Source: Jejuia sp043557195
GTDB lineage: Bacteria; Bacteroidota; Bacteroidia; Flavobacteriales; Flavobacteriaceae
Direction: 5' to 3'
DNA: 64,000 nt
Assembly: GCA_043557195.1 (NCBI GenBank)
Contig: CP121314.1
Coordinates: 1 to 64,000, forward strand
In this document: positions 9,763 through 17,494 of the stretch, piece by piece
Layout of the letters: the number at the start of each line of letters is the position of its first letter
How positions within the stretch are numbered: the first letter of the stretch is position 1
Position numbers and translations under genes: made by a program
Notes under the pieces: model-generated
Database searches by the model: none
Told to the model about the DNA's origin: nothing
What the model saw: the letters and a program-made list of their open reading frames with translations, nothing else

Positions 9763-9849
9763 ATGAGAACTTTAAACACAAATCAAGTAACTGAAACATT
9801 AAACGGTACAAAAACCAACACATGGAACAGCAAGAGACGTTATAGATAA
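9763..9849 (+). CDS. Small basic peptide, copy 2 of a tandem pair
   Basis: The second 28-codon ORF, 138 bp after the first from start to start, with the same beginning (MRTLN), the same core NQVTETLN, and the same end KRRYR. The A-rich leader before the ATG (TCAATC plus an A-run) resembles the one before copy 1, so each copy seems to have its own translation start region. Differences from copy 1 are concentrated at third codon positions. The next ORF starts 45 bp later and ExbD lies 245 bp downstream, so all may be on one transcript. Function unknown. Confidence 0.65.
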   Translation: MRTLNTNQVTETLNGTKTNTWNSKRRYR

Positions 9850-9894
9850 TAACGTCTCTTAAAAAATCTTTCATCAATCATCAATCAATAACCC

Positions 9895-10026
9895 ATGAAA
9901 TCAATCATCAAAATATCAAAACACCTTAAGGGTATTACGGAAGAAAATTTGTTTTCTAATAAACGCATTCTAAGTTTCCCAAGTAATCAAACATCTTGGA
10001 CTCGCTTACATCATAATATGCGCTAA
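9895..10026 (+). CDS. Small ORF of 43 residues after the peptide pair
   Basis: A 43-codon ORF beginning MKSIIKISKHLKGITEEN and ending SWTRLHHNMR. Its start region repeats the motif ATCAATCA seen before copy 2. Like the 28-residue pair it has a single Trp eight residues before a C-terminal Arg and is basic, so it could be a diverged relative, but overall similarity is weak. No signal peptide or known domain is visible. It ends 68 bp before the exbD start. Coding status is less secure than for the pair because there is no second copy to compare. Confidence 0.4.
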   Translation: MKSIIKISKHLKGITEENLFSNKRILSFPSNQTSWTRLHHNMR

Positions 10027-10094
10027 TGCTACACTCTTTGATTTATGGTATTGTTTTTGTGTTTTTACACAGCATTAACAATAACTCTTAAATC

Positions 10095-10652
10095 ATGAGA
10101 CGAACAAAAGAACACCCAGAAGTAAATGCGGGGTCTATGGCAGACATCGCATTTTTATTATTAATCTTTTTCTTAGTAACAGCAGTAATTCCTAAAGATC
10201 AGGGGATTTATCGTAAACTTACAAAAGAGTGTCCTCCAGGAGAGGATTGTAACATACTTATCCCAGATAGAAACATATTAAAAATCGCCATAAACGCAAA
10301 AAATGAAGTAATGGTAGACGATGCTATTGTTTCAGTTTCTGAAGTAAAAGACCTTGCAAAAGCCTTTATTGATAATAATGGAGACGGTAGTTGTACCTAT
10401 TGTAATGGCGGTAAAATTCAAACAGCTTCAGATAATCCTTCAAAAGCTGTAATTTCTTTGCAATCAGACCGAAATACCAATTACAATCAATTTATTGAAG
10501 TTCAAGACGAACTTACCAAAGCGTATTTTGAATTGCGAAAAACCTACTGCGAATCAGTTTTAAAAAAACCAATCGATAAGTTAACCGAAGATGAGTTACA
10601 ACAACTAAAAAACGCTTATCCGTTTATTCTTTCAGAAGCGGAAACCAGATAA
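10095..10652 (+). CDS. ExbD/TolR-family biopolymer transport protein
   Basis: A 185-residue protein with a short cytoplasmic N-terminus, one transmembrane helix (about residues 14-33) containing the conserved Asp (D17 in GSMADIAF), and a periplasmic domain. The helix matches the proton-motive-force-coupled ExbD/TolR family, which works with ExbB/TolQ to energise TonB- or Tol-type machines. No exbB, tonB or tolQ lies nearby, so this is an orphan copy. The periplasmic domain carries an unusual insert with cysteines C46, C52, C100 and C103 (two CxnC pairs) and C152. It converges with the next gene with no base between the stop codons. Confidence 0.85.
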   Translation: MRRTKEHPEVNAGSMADIAFLLLIFFLVTAVIPKDQGIYRKLTKECPPGEDCNILIPDRNILKIAINAKNEVMVDDAIVSVSEVKDLAKAFIDNNGDGSCTYCNGGKIQTASDNPSKAVISLQSDRNTNYNQFIEVQDELTKAYFELRKTYCESVLKKPIDKLTEDELQQLKNAYPFILSEAETR

Positions 10653-11069
10653 TCATTCCTCTATTGGAATGCCGTAATCGATACAAACACGCTGCCTGCC
10701 CCAAATTTTAGCAGCTTTTAAATCAATGCCCATATAAACATCAATACGGTTTCGCCAACGCGAGTGCATTTTATCTTTCACCAAATAAATACCCTCTAAT
10801 CCCTCAATAATTACGGGGGTATTATGCCTTAAACCCAGTGCCAACAAATCTCTAGACACCGCAATATATTTAAGTCCTGGTTGTAAAGTGTCCCCAAAAG
10901 CGGTGATATTAGGGTCGCCATCCGTTTGATACGCTAACGAATTATATGCCGTAGCAGTAACCATCCGTGAGTGCCAATTATAAGAATCGGGTACATCCTC
11001 TGCAGAATTTTTACAACTAAATATAGTTGTAAGACATAAAATGCATAAGTATTTTAGAATTGTTCTCAT
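10653..11069 (-). CDS. 3D-domain lipoprotein
   Basis: A 138-residue lipoprotein: MRTILKYLCILCLTTIFSC gives a lipobox with Cys19. The mature part has the 3D (Asp-Asp-Asp) fold of the double-psi beta-barrel group, with TATAYNS early, a middle IAVSRDLLALGL, and VKDKMHSRWRNRIDVYM carrying the conserved aspartates. Related proteins (MltA/RlpA-like 3D domains) act on or bind peptidoglycan. I chose the start at 11069 because it directly precedes the signal peptide. The frame stays open to 11162 only because it runs through a GC-rich intergenic repeat. Confidence 0.85.
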   Translation of the reverse strand: MRTILKYLCILCLTTIFSCKNSAEDVPDSYNWHSRMVTATAYNSLAYQTDGDPNITAFGDTLQPGLKYIAVSRDLLALGLRHNTPVIIEGLEGIYLVKDKMHSRWRNRIDVYMGIDLKAAKIWGRQRVCIDYGIPIEE

Positions 11070-11076
11070 ATATAAT

Positions 11077-11160
11077 TTTTGGGCGTTCCCCACAAGGGGT
11101 CGGGCTTTACGTTCCAAGTCCTCGCTGCGCTGTGGGCTTTCCACTACAATCCCTAACGCC
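11077..11160 (+). repeat. GC-rich intergenic repeat, copy A
   Basis: It begins GGGCGTTCCCCACAAGGGGT, continues with CGGGCTTT, CAAGTCCTCG and TGTGGGCTTTCC, and ends CAATCCCTAACGC. Base composition is far above the roughly one-third GC of its neighbours. It shares these blocks in the same order with 36262-36373 (reverse orientation) and, more loosely, 39372-39456. It separates the 3D lipoprotein gene from the E1 gene upstream. Confidence 0.85.
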
Positions 11161-11221
11161 ACTATCTGCTAATGCAAATTCTCATCACAAACTTTCAGTA
11201 TTCTTGTAAAAATCAAAATAC

Positions 11222-13225
11222 CTAATACGCCAACAACGCCAACAACTCAGTTTCAAACCGTTCTTTAGGCAAATATTGATTTTCCAAGCTTTTAGCAAAT
11301 GGTATTGGCGTTTCTATACTAGCCACACGTTTTACTGGCGCATCTAAATATTCAAAACATTGCTCCATAATCAATGCTGAAATATCACTGGCTATACCGC
11401 CAAATAAAGAATCTTCCTGAAGAATAATCGCTTTTCCTGTTTTCTTTACAGAGGTATAAATTGTTTCCGCATCTAAAGGTTGTAGGGTTCTTAAATCAAT
11501 AACATCAGCTGAAATATCAGGATGTTTCTCTAAAGTTTCCAATACCCAATGCACACCGGCACCGTAACTAATAATTGATATGGTATTACCCGTTTTGATT
11601 AAACTCGCTTTTCCAAATGGTAATGTATAATAATCGGTCGGCACATCTTGCCGCACACTTCTATATAAGCCTTTATGTTCGAAGAACAATACAGGATTAG
11701 GGTCATTTATAGCTGTATTCAACAAGCCTTTTGCATCATAAGGAAATGCAGGGTATACCACTTTTAAACCAGGTGTTTTCGTAAACCAAGCTTCGTTAGT
11801 TTGCGAGTGAAACGGACCTGCACCAACACCACCGCCACAAGGCATACGTATCACTACATCTGCCGCTTGCCCCCAACGATAATGAGACTTCGCCAAATAA
11901 TTGACTATGGGGTTAAATCCAGAAGATACAAAATCAGCAAACTGCATTTCCATAACGCTTTTCATACCAGCTATAGACAAACCCATTGCAGTCTCAACGA
12001 TTGCAGATTCACATATCGGTGTATTTCTTACGCGATCTTTACCAAACTGTTCTACAAAACCTTCTGTTATTTTAAAAACACCACCATATTCTGCTACATC
12101 TTGTCCCATAATTACAAGATCATCGTGCTGCTCCATACTTTGTTTTAAACCTTCTGAAATCGCATCTACAAGTCTAACCTCTTGAGATTCTGAATTATAC
12201 TTAACTTCCTTATAATCAAAAGTTTTATACACGTCATTTAACTCATTTGTTTCTGACGATGATATGCTATCTTCATTAAAGGCAACATCTAAATGTTCAT
12301 TTAACTCATGAACAATTTTGATTTTTATATCCACTTCAAAAGCTTCATCAATAATACCTTCATCCTTTAAATAACTTTGAAAGTTCTCAATAGGGTCTTT
12401 CTTAGCCCAAGTATCCAGAAGTTCTTGCGGAACATACTTTGTACCACTCGCTTCTTCATGCCCTCGCATTCTAAAAGTTTTGAATTCTATTAACACAGGG
12501 CGCGGATTATTGCGAATGCTTTCAGCAATGTCATTAACTTTATTATAAACTTCAATAATGTTATTACCATTAATAATGTGCGATTCTATGCCATACCCTA
12601 AACCTCTATCAGCTAAATTTTCACAATTATACTGTTCAGATGTTGGTGTAGATAGCCCATAACCATTGTTCTCAATACAAAACAAAACAGGCAATTGCCA
12701 TACGGACGCTACGTTTAGCGCTTCATGAAAATCACCTTCACTTGTACCGCCTTCACCTGTAAATACCGCGGTAACTTGATTTTTATCTTTCAGTTTTGAA
12801 GCTAAGGCAATGCCATCTGCCACACCCAGTTGTGGCCCTAAATGCGAAATCATTCCAACGATCTTATATTGCTGTGTTCCAAAATGAAACGAACGATCTC
12901 TTCCCTTTGTAAAACCAGAGGCTTTACCCTGCCATTGCGCAAATAATCTGTATAACGGAATATTCCTAGTAGTAAACACACCAAGATTGCGGTGCATAGG
13001 CAATATATATTCATCTTGTTTTAAGGCCATTGTAACACCTACAGCAATCGCCTCTTGTCCCATTCCAGAAAACCACTTGCTTATTTTGCCCTGACGTAAT
13101 AGCACTAACATTTTCTCCTCAATGAGTCGAGGCCTTAGCATATTGGTGTAAAGTTGCTTTAAAACATCAGTATCTAACCCGTGAGAGTCATATTGTAGAT
13201 TAGGTTGCATTTTTGAGGTTTTCAT
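11222..13225 (-). CDS. Fused E1 alpha/beta 2-oxoacid dehydrogenase
   Basis: A 667-residue fusion of the two subunits of a thiamine diphosphate-dependent E1. Residues about 20-320 match E1 alpha, with the cofactor motif starting GEGG at 157 and ending ENN at 187. Residues about 345-667 match E1 beta (VRLVDAISEGL, then EMQFADFVSSG). Such fused proteins in Bacteroidota are usually assigned to the branched-chain 2-oxoacid dehydrogenase complex, which makes acyl-CoA starters for iso fatty acids, but pyruvate or acetoin cannot be excluded. No E2 or E3 gene is adjacent, so the partner subunits must be elsewhere. The gene stands alone between a repeat and a divergent promoter region. Confidence 0.9.
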   Translation of the reverse strand: MKTSKMQPNLQYDSHGLDTDVLKQLYTNMLRPRLIEEKMLVLLRQGKISKWFSGMGQEAIAVGVTMALKQDEYILPMHRNLGVFTTRNIPLYRLFAQWQGKASGFTKGRDRSFHFGTQQYKIVGMISHLGPQLGVADGIALASKLKDKNQVTAVFTGEGGTSEGDFHEALNVASVWQLPVLFCIENNGYGLSTPTSEQYNCENLADRGLGYGIESHIINGNNIIEVYNKVNDIAESIRNNPRPVLIEFKTFRMRGHEEASGTKYVPQELLDTWAKKDPIENFQSYLKDEGIIDEAFEVDIKIKIVHELNEHLDVAFNEDSISSSETNELNDVYKTFDYKEVKYNSESQEVRLVDAISEGLKQSMEQHDDLVIMGQDVAEYGGVFKITEGFVEQFGKDRVRNTPICESAIVETAMGLSIAGMKSVMEMQFADFVSSGFNPIVNYLAKSHYRWGQAADVVIRMPCGGGVGAGPFHSQTNEAWFTKTPGLKVVYPAFPYDAKGLLNTAINDPNPVLFFEHKGLYRSVRQDVPTDYYTLPFGKASLIKTGNTISIISYGAGVHWVLETLEKHPDISADVIDLRTLQPLDAETIYTSVKKTGKAIILQEDSLFGGIASDISALIMEQCFEYLDAPVKRVASIETPIPFAKSLENQYLPKERFETELLALLAY

Positions 13226-13322
13226 AAAAAAGCACTTATTTCCCTATCAAATATACTGTAATTCCATTTTATTTATTGAAAAAATGAATATATTTCAACA
13301 ATCAATCCATTGAATGTTTTTG

Positions 13323-13330
13323 TACATTTG
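13323..13330 (+). promoter_or_regulatory. Putative -7 box for the 2OG-Fe(II) oxygenase
   Basis: TACATTTG matches TAnnTTTG, 28 bp before the start codon at 13358. The -33 region is not a clear TTG at the expected spacing. Confidence 0.45.
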
Positions 13331-13357
13331 TAGATATCACATTACATCATTTAACCC

Positions 13358-14308
13358 ATGAATAGTATACCAAGCGTAGATTTACGTGATTTTATTTCGG
13401 AAGACCCCAACAGAAAACAAACCTTTGTAAACGCCATTGGAAAGGCATATGAAGAGATTGGATTTGTAGCATTAAAAGGTCATTTTTTAGACGACACTTT
13501 AGTAGACAATCTTTATAGTGAAGTGAAAAACTTTTTTGATTTACCTGTTGCTATAAAACAGAAATACGAAATTCCTGAAATCGCAGGTCAACGTGGTTAT
13601 GTATCCTTCGGAAAAGAAAGTGCTAAGGGTAAAAAAGAAGGTGATTTAAAGGAATTTTGGCATTTTGGACAGTACGTTGATGCCAATGAAAAAGAAAAAT
13701 ACGGCTATCCAGATAATGTTGTAGTTGAGGAACTTCCAAAATTCAACGAAATTGGAAAGCAAACCTATCAAATGCTTGAAAAAACAGCTAAATATGTATT
13801 GCGTGCTTTGGCGTTACATTTAGGTTTAGAAGAAACCTATTTTGATAATTATATAGAAAATGGCAATTCAATTTTAAGACCTATCCACTACCCACCTATT
13901 AAAGAGGAGCCTAAAGCAGCTGTTCGAGCAGCAGCTCACGGTGATATTAACTTAATTACACTTTTAATGGGAGCCCAGGGTCGCGGATTGCAAGTGCAAA
14001 ATCATAAAGGAGAATGGCTTGATGCTATTGCGCAACCAGATGAATTAATGATAAATGTTGGTGATATGTTATCAAGACATACCAATAATAAATTAAAATC
14101 AACGATACACCGTGTGGTTAATCCACCCAAGGAACTTTGGGGCACTTCAAGATACTCCATTCCGTTCTTTATGCATCCAATAAGTGATATGAAACTTAAT
14201 GTTTTAGAGAATTGTGTTGATGATAATAACCCAAAACAATTTGAAGATATTACTGCAGGAGAATTTCTTACCGAACGTTTAATTGAATTAGGACTGATAA
14301 AAAAGTAA
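13358..14308 (+). CDS. Isopenicillin N synthase-family 2OG-Fe(II) oxygenase
   Basis: A 316-residue non-haem iron oxygenase. The metal triad is visible as H194-x-D196 in AAHGDINL and H251 in STIHRVVNP, and the 2-oxoglutarate carboxylate-binding RxS motif is R265-Y-S267. The N-terminal DIOX_N region covers about residues 4-130. Homologues hydroxylate or desaturate small molecules and occur in most Flavobacteriaceae, but the substrate is not known to me. It is cytoplasmic, with no signal peptide. Downstream the gene runs into hairpin repeats (14320-14429) before the SUI1 gene. Confidence 0.85.
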   Translation: MNSIPSVDLRDFISEDPNRKQTFVNAIGKAYEEIGFVALKGHFLDDTLVDNLYSEVKNFFDLPVAIKQKYEIPEIAGQRGYVSFGKESAKGKKEGDLKEFWHFGQYVDANEKEKYGYPDNVVVEELPKFNEIGKQTYQMLEKTAKYVLRALALHLGLEETYFDNYIENGNSILRPIHYPPIKEEPKAAVRAAAHGDINLITLLMGAQGRGLQVQNHKGEWLDAIAQPDELMINVGDMLSRHTNNKLKSTIHRVVNPPKELWGTSRYSIPFFMHPISDMKLNVLENCVDDNNPKQFEDITAGEFLTERLIELGLIKK

Positions 14309-14319
14309 AAAAAGCCTAT

Positions 14320-14429
14320 CCTGACCTTCCCAAAGGGAAGGAACTTATAACACATAGACTATTTTGCAAACAATAACTCAAAATACCCGATTTGAGTTTC
14401 TCTCCTTCGGGGAGATTAAGAGGGGCTAA
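14320..14429 (+). repeat. Hairpin repeat cluster between oxygenase and SUI1 genes
   Basis: Two short palindromes: CCTTCCC-AAA-GGGAAGG (14325-14341, inside TGACCTTCCCAAAGGGAAGG) and TCTCC-TTCGG-GGAGA (14401-14415) followed by TTAAGAGGGGC. The first closely matches the hairpin at 39468-39488. The element reaches nearly to the SUI1 start codon. Confidence 0.7.
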
Positions 14430-14430
14430 T

Positions 14431-14760
14431 ATGGATTTACAAGACCAGCTAAAAAATCTCTTTCCAGATCATCAACCAGAAGAAAATGCTGAAGACATAT
14501 CTGAAACGTCAGATATTTGGATGCAAGACGATCCTATAATTTGTAAGTATGAAAAACGAAAAGGTAAACCAATAACCATATTAGAGGGTTATACAGGGGC
14601 TACAGAAGATTTTAAAGCTTTAGCTAAAGAAATTAAAACGAAACTTAGTGTTGGCGGGAGTTTTAAAGATGATAAGATAATAATACAAGGCGATTACAGA
14701 GATAAAATTATGCAAATATTAAAAGATAAAGGGTTTAATGTTAAACGCGTAGGAGGCTAA
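14431..14760 (+). CDS. SUI1/YciH-family translation factor
   Basis: A 109-residue protein whose second half is a SUI1 domain (eIF1-like fold): ITILEGYTGATEDFKALAKE, KTKLSVGGSFKDDKIIIQGD, and a C-terminal MQILKDKGFNVKRVGG. E. coli YciH, the bacterial relative, affects start-site selection on the 30S subunit. I place the start at 14431, because an upstream in-frame ATG at 14392 would add 13 residues encoded by the palindromic repeat. The N-terminal 50 residues are acidic. The stop is 4 bp before the DUF1835 gene, so the four genes to 17423 look like an operon. Confidence 0.88.
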   Translation: MDLQDQLKNLFPDHQPEENAEDISETSDIWMQDDPIICKYEKRKGKPITILEGYTGATEDFKALAKEIKTKLSVGGSFKDDKIIIQGDYRDKIMQILKDKGFNVKRVGG

Positions 14761-14764
14761 ACTA

Positions 14765-15709
14765 ATGGATAATAAAATATTGCATATTACCAATGGCGGT
14801 GTGTTAACATCATACTTAAAAGAATTACAGGTTAAAGGCGAAATAGTCACATGGCAAGAAATGCTTTGTGAAGGCCCTACTCTTGAAGTAATTCATTCAG
14901 ACGAATTAATTTCGAAACGAAGTGAGTTTTTGAGTAAATTTTACAATATAGAGCTTGATTTTAGTAAAATCGACTTTGCATTAACCCAACTAGACAAAGC
15001 TAGTGAACGCTATACTGAAGTAGTGCTTTGGTTTGAATATGATTTATTTTGTCACATAAATATGCTAGCGGTAATAAATTTGCTGAGTCAGAAAAATATA
15101 GACTTACCAACGTATTTAGTTTGCAGTGGAAGGGTTTCAGGAAGTAAAGAGCTAAAAGGTTTAGGAGAGTTAACTTCCGGTCAACTTATGACACATTATA
15201 AAAATAAAGTAAGATTAAAGCAGGAGGATTTAGAGTTAGCAACAACACTTTGGGGAATTTACTGTGGTGTAGATCATAATCTTTTGAAACCATATATCGT
15301 GAAAACCTCTTCGTTCAAATATATGAGCAATTGTCTTAAAGCACATCTAGAACGTTTTCCAGATTCTGTTACTGGATTGAACATTTTAGAAACTAATATT
15401 TTAAACCTCATAAAAGAAAACGAGATAAAATCTAAACATCATTTATTGGGTTATGCTTTGAATTATCAGGGTTTTTATGGATATGGTGATTTACAATTAG
15501 ATAGAATAATAAACTGCCTAAGTCCGTTTTACACTGTTGAAGAAAATCGAATTGAACTCAATAGAAAAGGGCACGAAGTACTTCTAGGTCAATACAATGC
15601 AGCAAAAGAATTTGATAACCAAATGGTATTTGGCGGTGTAAATAAACTCGATTTTCAATTCAGTAAAACAGAAAACAAACTTATAAAATCTCCATTTTAT
15701 GCCGATTAA
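14765..15709 (+). CDS. DUF1835 domain-containing protein
   Basis: A 314-residue cytoplasmic protein. The N-terminal 120 residues match DUF1835 (start MDNKILHITNGGVLTSYLKE, then VTWQEMLCEGP). Motifs such as EVVLWFEYDLFCHINML and the conserved GLGELTSGQL region follow. The C-terminal half is helical. Members are common in Bacteroidota and Firmicutes; no function has been assigned that I know. Its last 11 bp overlap the start of the nucleoside phosphorylase gene, so translation is coupled. Confidence 0.8.
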   Translation: MDNKILHITNGGVLTSYLKELQVKGEIVTWQEMLCEGPTLEVIHSDELISKRSEFLSKFYNIELDFSKIDFALTQLDKASERYTEVVLWFEYDLFCHINMLAVINLLSQKNIDLPTYLVCSGRVSGSKELKGLGELTSGQLMTHYKNKVRLKQEDLELATTLWGIYCGVDHNLLKPYIVKTSSFKYMSNCLKAHLERFPDSVTGLNILETNILNLIKENEIKSKHHLLGYALNYQGFYGYGDLQLDRIINCLSPFYTVEENRIELNRKGHEVLLGQYNAAKEFDNQMVFGGVNKLDFQFSKTENKLIKSPFYAD

Positions 15710-16562
15710 GGATTCTGAACTTATTTTAAATCCTGATGGCAGTATTTACCATCTCAATCTTAAACCAGAAGATATTGCAGATACTATCATTTTTGTTGGA
15801 GACCAAAATCGGGTAGAGTTAGTTACAAAACATTTTGATAATATAAAATTTGAAACCCAAAAACGAGAATTCAAAACGCAAACTGGTATCCTAAATGGAA
15901 AAAAAATCTCTGTAATTTCCACTGGAATAGGAACAGATAATATTGATATTGTTTTAAATGAATTAGATGCACTAGTCAATATCGATTTTGAAACTAGAAC
16001 AATCAAGAAGAATTTAAAATCGTTGAACTTTATTAGAATTGGCACTTCTGGGGGGTTACAACCTGATATTCCTATTGATTCTTTTTTAATTAGTTCTCAT
16101 GCTTTAGAGCTTAGTGGAATGCTCCACTCCTATCAAACCGAAAAAATTTCAAATCAAAAAATAGAAGACGCATTTGTCAATCAAACAAGTTGGGATACTA
16201 AAAAAGCAAAACCTATAATAATTGAAGCTTCTAAATCGCTTCTTTCTAAGTTTGATAGTTCTCAGACCATAAAAGGATTAACAGCTACAGCAAATGGTTT
16301 TTATGGACCACAAGGGCGAGTTTTAAGACTACCCATAAGCGATGCTAACTTGAATAAAAAGATGGATAATTTTTCTTTTGAAAATATCAAGGTTACAAAT
16401 TTAGAAATGGAAACGGCTGGTATTTATGGATTAGCCAAACTCTTTGGGCATCAAGCTATCTCGTTAAACGCTATAATAGCTAACAGAGCTAATGGGATGT
16501 TTAGTAAAAACCCACTTCAAACTATAGAAAAATTAATTGCATATACTTTAGATAGAATTTAA
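15699..16562 (+). CDS. Uridine/purine nucleoside phosphorylase family protein
   Basis: A 287-residue member of the PNP/UDP phosphorylase family. Visible motifs are FVGDQNRVEL (33-41, phosphate-binding start), STGIGTDN (74-81), RIGTSGGLQ (113-121) and NLEMETAG (234-241, ribose and base binding). These enzymes cleave nucleosides with phosphate to give the free base and (deoxy)ribose 1-phosphate. The arrangement ANGFYGPQGR (198-207) is more like uridine phosphorylase than hexameric PNP, but specificity is an inference. It overlaps DUF1835 upstream, and its stop touches the next start codon. Confidence 0.85.
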   Translation: MPIKDSELILNPDGSIYHLNLKPEDIADTIIFVGDQNRVELVTKHFDNIKFETQKREFKTQTGILNGKKISVISTGIGTDNIDIVLNELDALVNIDFETRTIKKNLKSLNFIRIGTSGGLQPDIPIDSFLISSHALELSGMLHSYQTEKISNQKIEDAFVNQTSWDTKKAKPIIIEASKSLLSKFDSSQTIKGLTATANGFYGPQGRVLRLPISDANLNKKMDNFSFENIKVTNLEMETAGIYGLAKLFGHQAISLNAIIANRANGMFSKNPLQTIEKLIAYTLDRI

Positions 16563-17423
16563 ATGAAGAAAGTAAATATTGGTGGTGTACCAGAACACTT
16601 TAATTTGGCTTGGTATTTAACCCTTAAAAATGGTGAATACAAAGAAGAAGGCATCAATTTAAGGTGGCATGACTACTACGGTGGTACTGGAGCCATGTGC
16701 AAAGGACTTCGTGATGGTGATATTGATATTGCTGTAATTTTGACTGAGGGCATCATTAAAGATATTATCGCTGGAAACCCTAGTAAAATAGTACAAACAT
16801 TTGTGCAAACTCCTTTAATTTGGGGAGTACATGTCGCTTATGATTCTAATTACAAAACGAATAACGATTTAAAGGGTACAAAAGCTGCTATTAGCCGTTA
16901 TGGCTCGGGTTCTCATTTAATGGCGTACATCAACGCGCAGAACAATAATTGGAATTTGGACACCGATTTGGATTTTGAAGTAATTAAAAATTTAAATGGC
17001 GCCGTTGAAGGTTTAACCAATGGTGATGCGGACTATTTTCTTTGGGAAAAATACACCACAAAGCCAATTGTAGATGACGGAATATTTAGACGTATAGATG
17101 ATTGTCCTTCACCTTGGCCCTGTTTTGTTATTGCGGTTCGTGAAGATTTTATTGAAAATCACACTGATGATTTAAAAACTATTCTCGAGATTATAAATGC
17201 TACAACTTCTGAATTTAAAGATATTCCAAGTATTGATAGAATGATTGCAAATAGATACGAACAACAAATTGAAGATGTACAAGATTGGTTAGCAATTACA
17301 GAATGGTCTCAAGAATTGATTGATGAAGCTACCGTTATGAATGTGCAAAAGGAATTGAAAGCGCTTGATATCATTCCAGAAATTGTTGATTATAATTATT
17401 TAACACATAAATTAAACCTCTAA
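16563..17423 (+). CDS. Ca3427-like substrate-binding-fold protein
   Basis: A 286-residue periplasmic-binding-protein fold of the NMT1/SsuA type: MKKVNIGGVPEHFNLAWYL at the start, then YYGGTGAMCKGLRDGDIDIA and SRYGSGSHLMAYI. It resembles the Ca3427-like group found in fungi and bacteria. It has no signal peptide or lipobox and no adjacent ABC permease or ATPase, so it is probably cytoplasmic and may bind a small molecule rather than feed a transporter. It starts immediately after the phosphorylase stop codon, which suggests a nucleobase or pyrimidine-like ligand. That link is inference only. Confidence 0.75.
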   Translation: MKKVNIGGVPEHFNLAWYLTLKNGEYKEEGINLRWHDYYGGTGAMCKGLRDGDIDIAVILTEGIIKDIIAGNPSKIVQTFVQTPLIWGVHVAYDSNYKTNNDLKGTKAAISRYGSGSHLMAYINAQNNNWNLDTDLDFEVIKNLNGAVEGLTNGDADYFLWEKYTTKPIVDDGIFRRIDDCPSPWPCFVIAVREDFIENHTDDLKTILEIINATTSEFKDIPSIDRMIANRYEQQIEDVQDWLAITEWSQELIDEATVMNVQKELKALDIIPEIVDYNYLTHKLNL

Positions 17424-17494
17424 ACAATTGTTAAACTTTTTAGAGACCAATAAGTATTTATTTAATTTTGAAGCAAAATCTAATATTTTTAGTC

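Noticed and set aside
9625..9849. The twin small ORFs as a CRISPR or simple repeat
   Set aside because: There are only two copies, and the differences fall on third codon positions, fitting coding selection rather than repeat-spacer structure.
11070..11162. N-terminal extension of the 3D lipoprotein to 11162
   Set aside because: The extra 31 codons are encoded by the GC-rich repeat, and the true signal peptide begins at 11069.
11801..12185. Long plus-strand frames antisense to the E1 gene
   Set aside because: They have no domain, no initiation context and sit in the body of a clearly real gene. The same applies to frames antisense to hisF, hisA, leuC, lpxD, nnr, fabG and the VWA gene.
14392..14430. 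Earlier start for the SUI1 gene
   Set aside because: It would add 13 residues encoded by the palindromic repeat; the start at 14431 is directly before the conserved protein.
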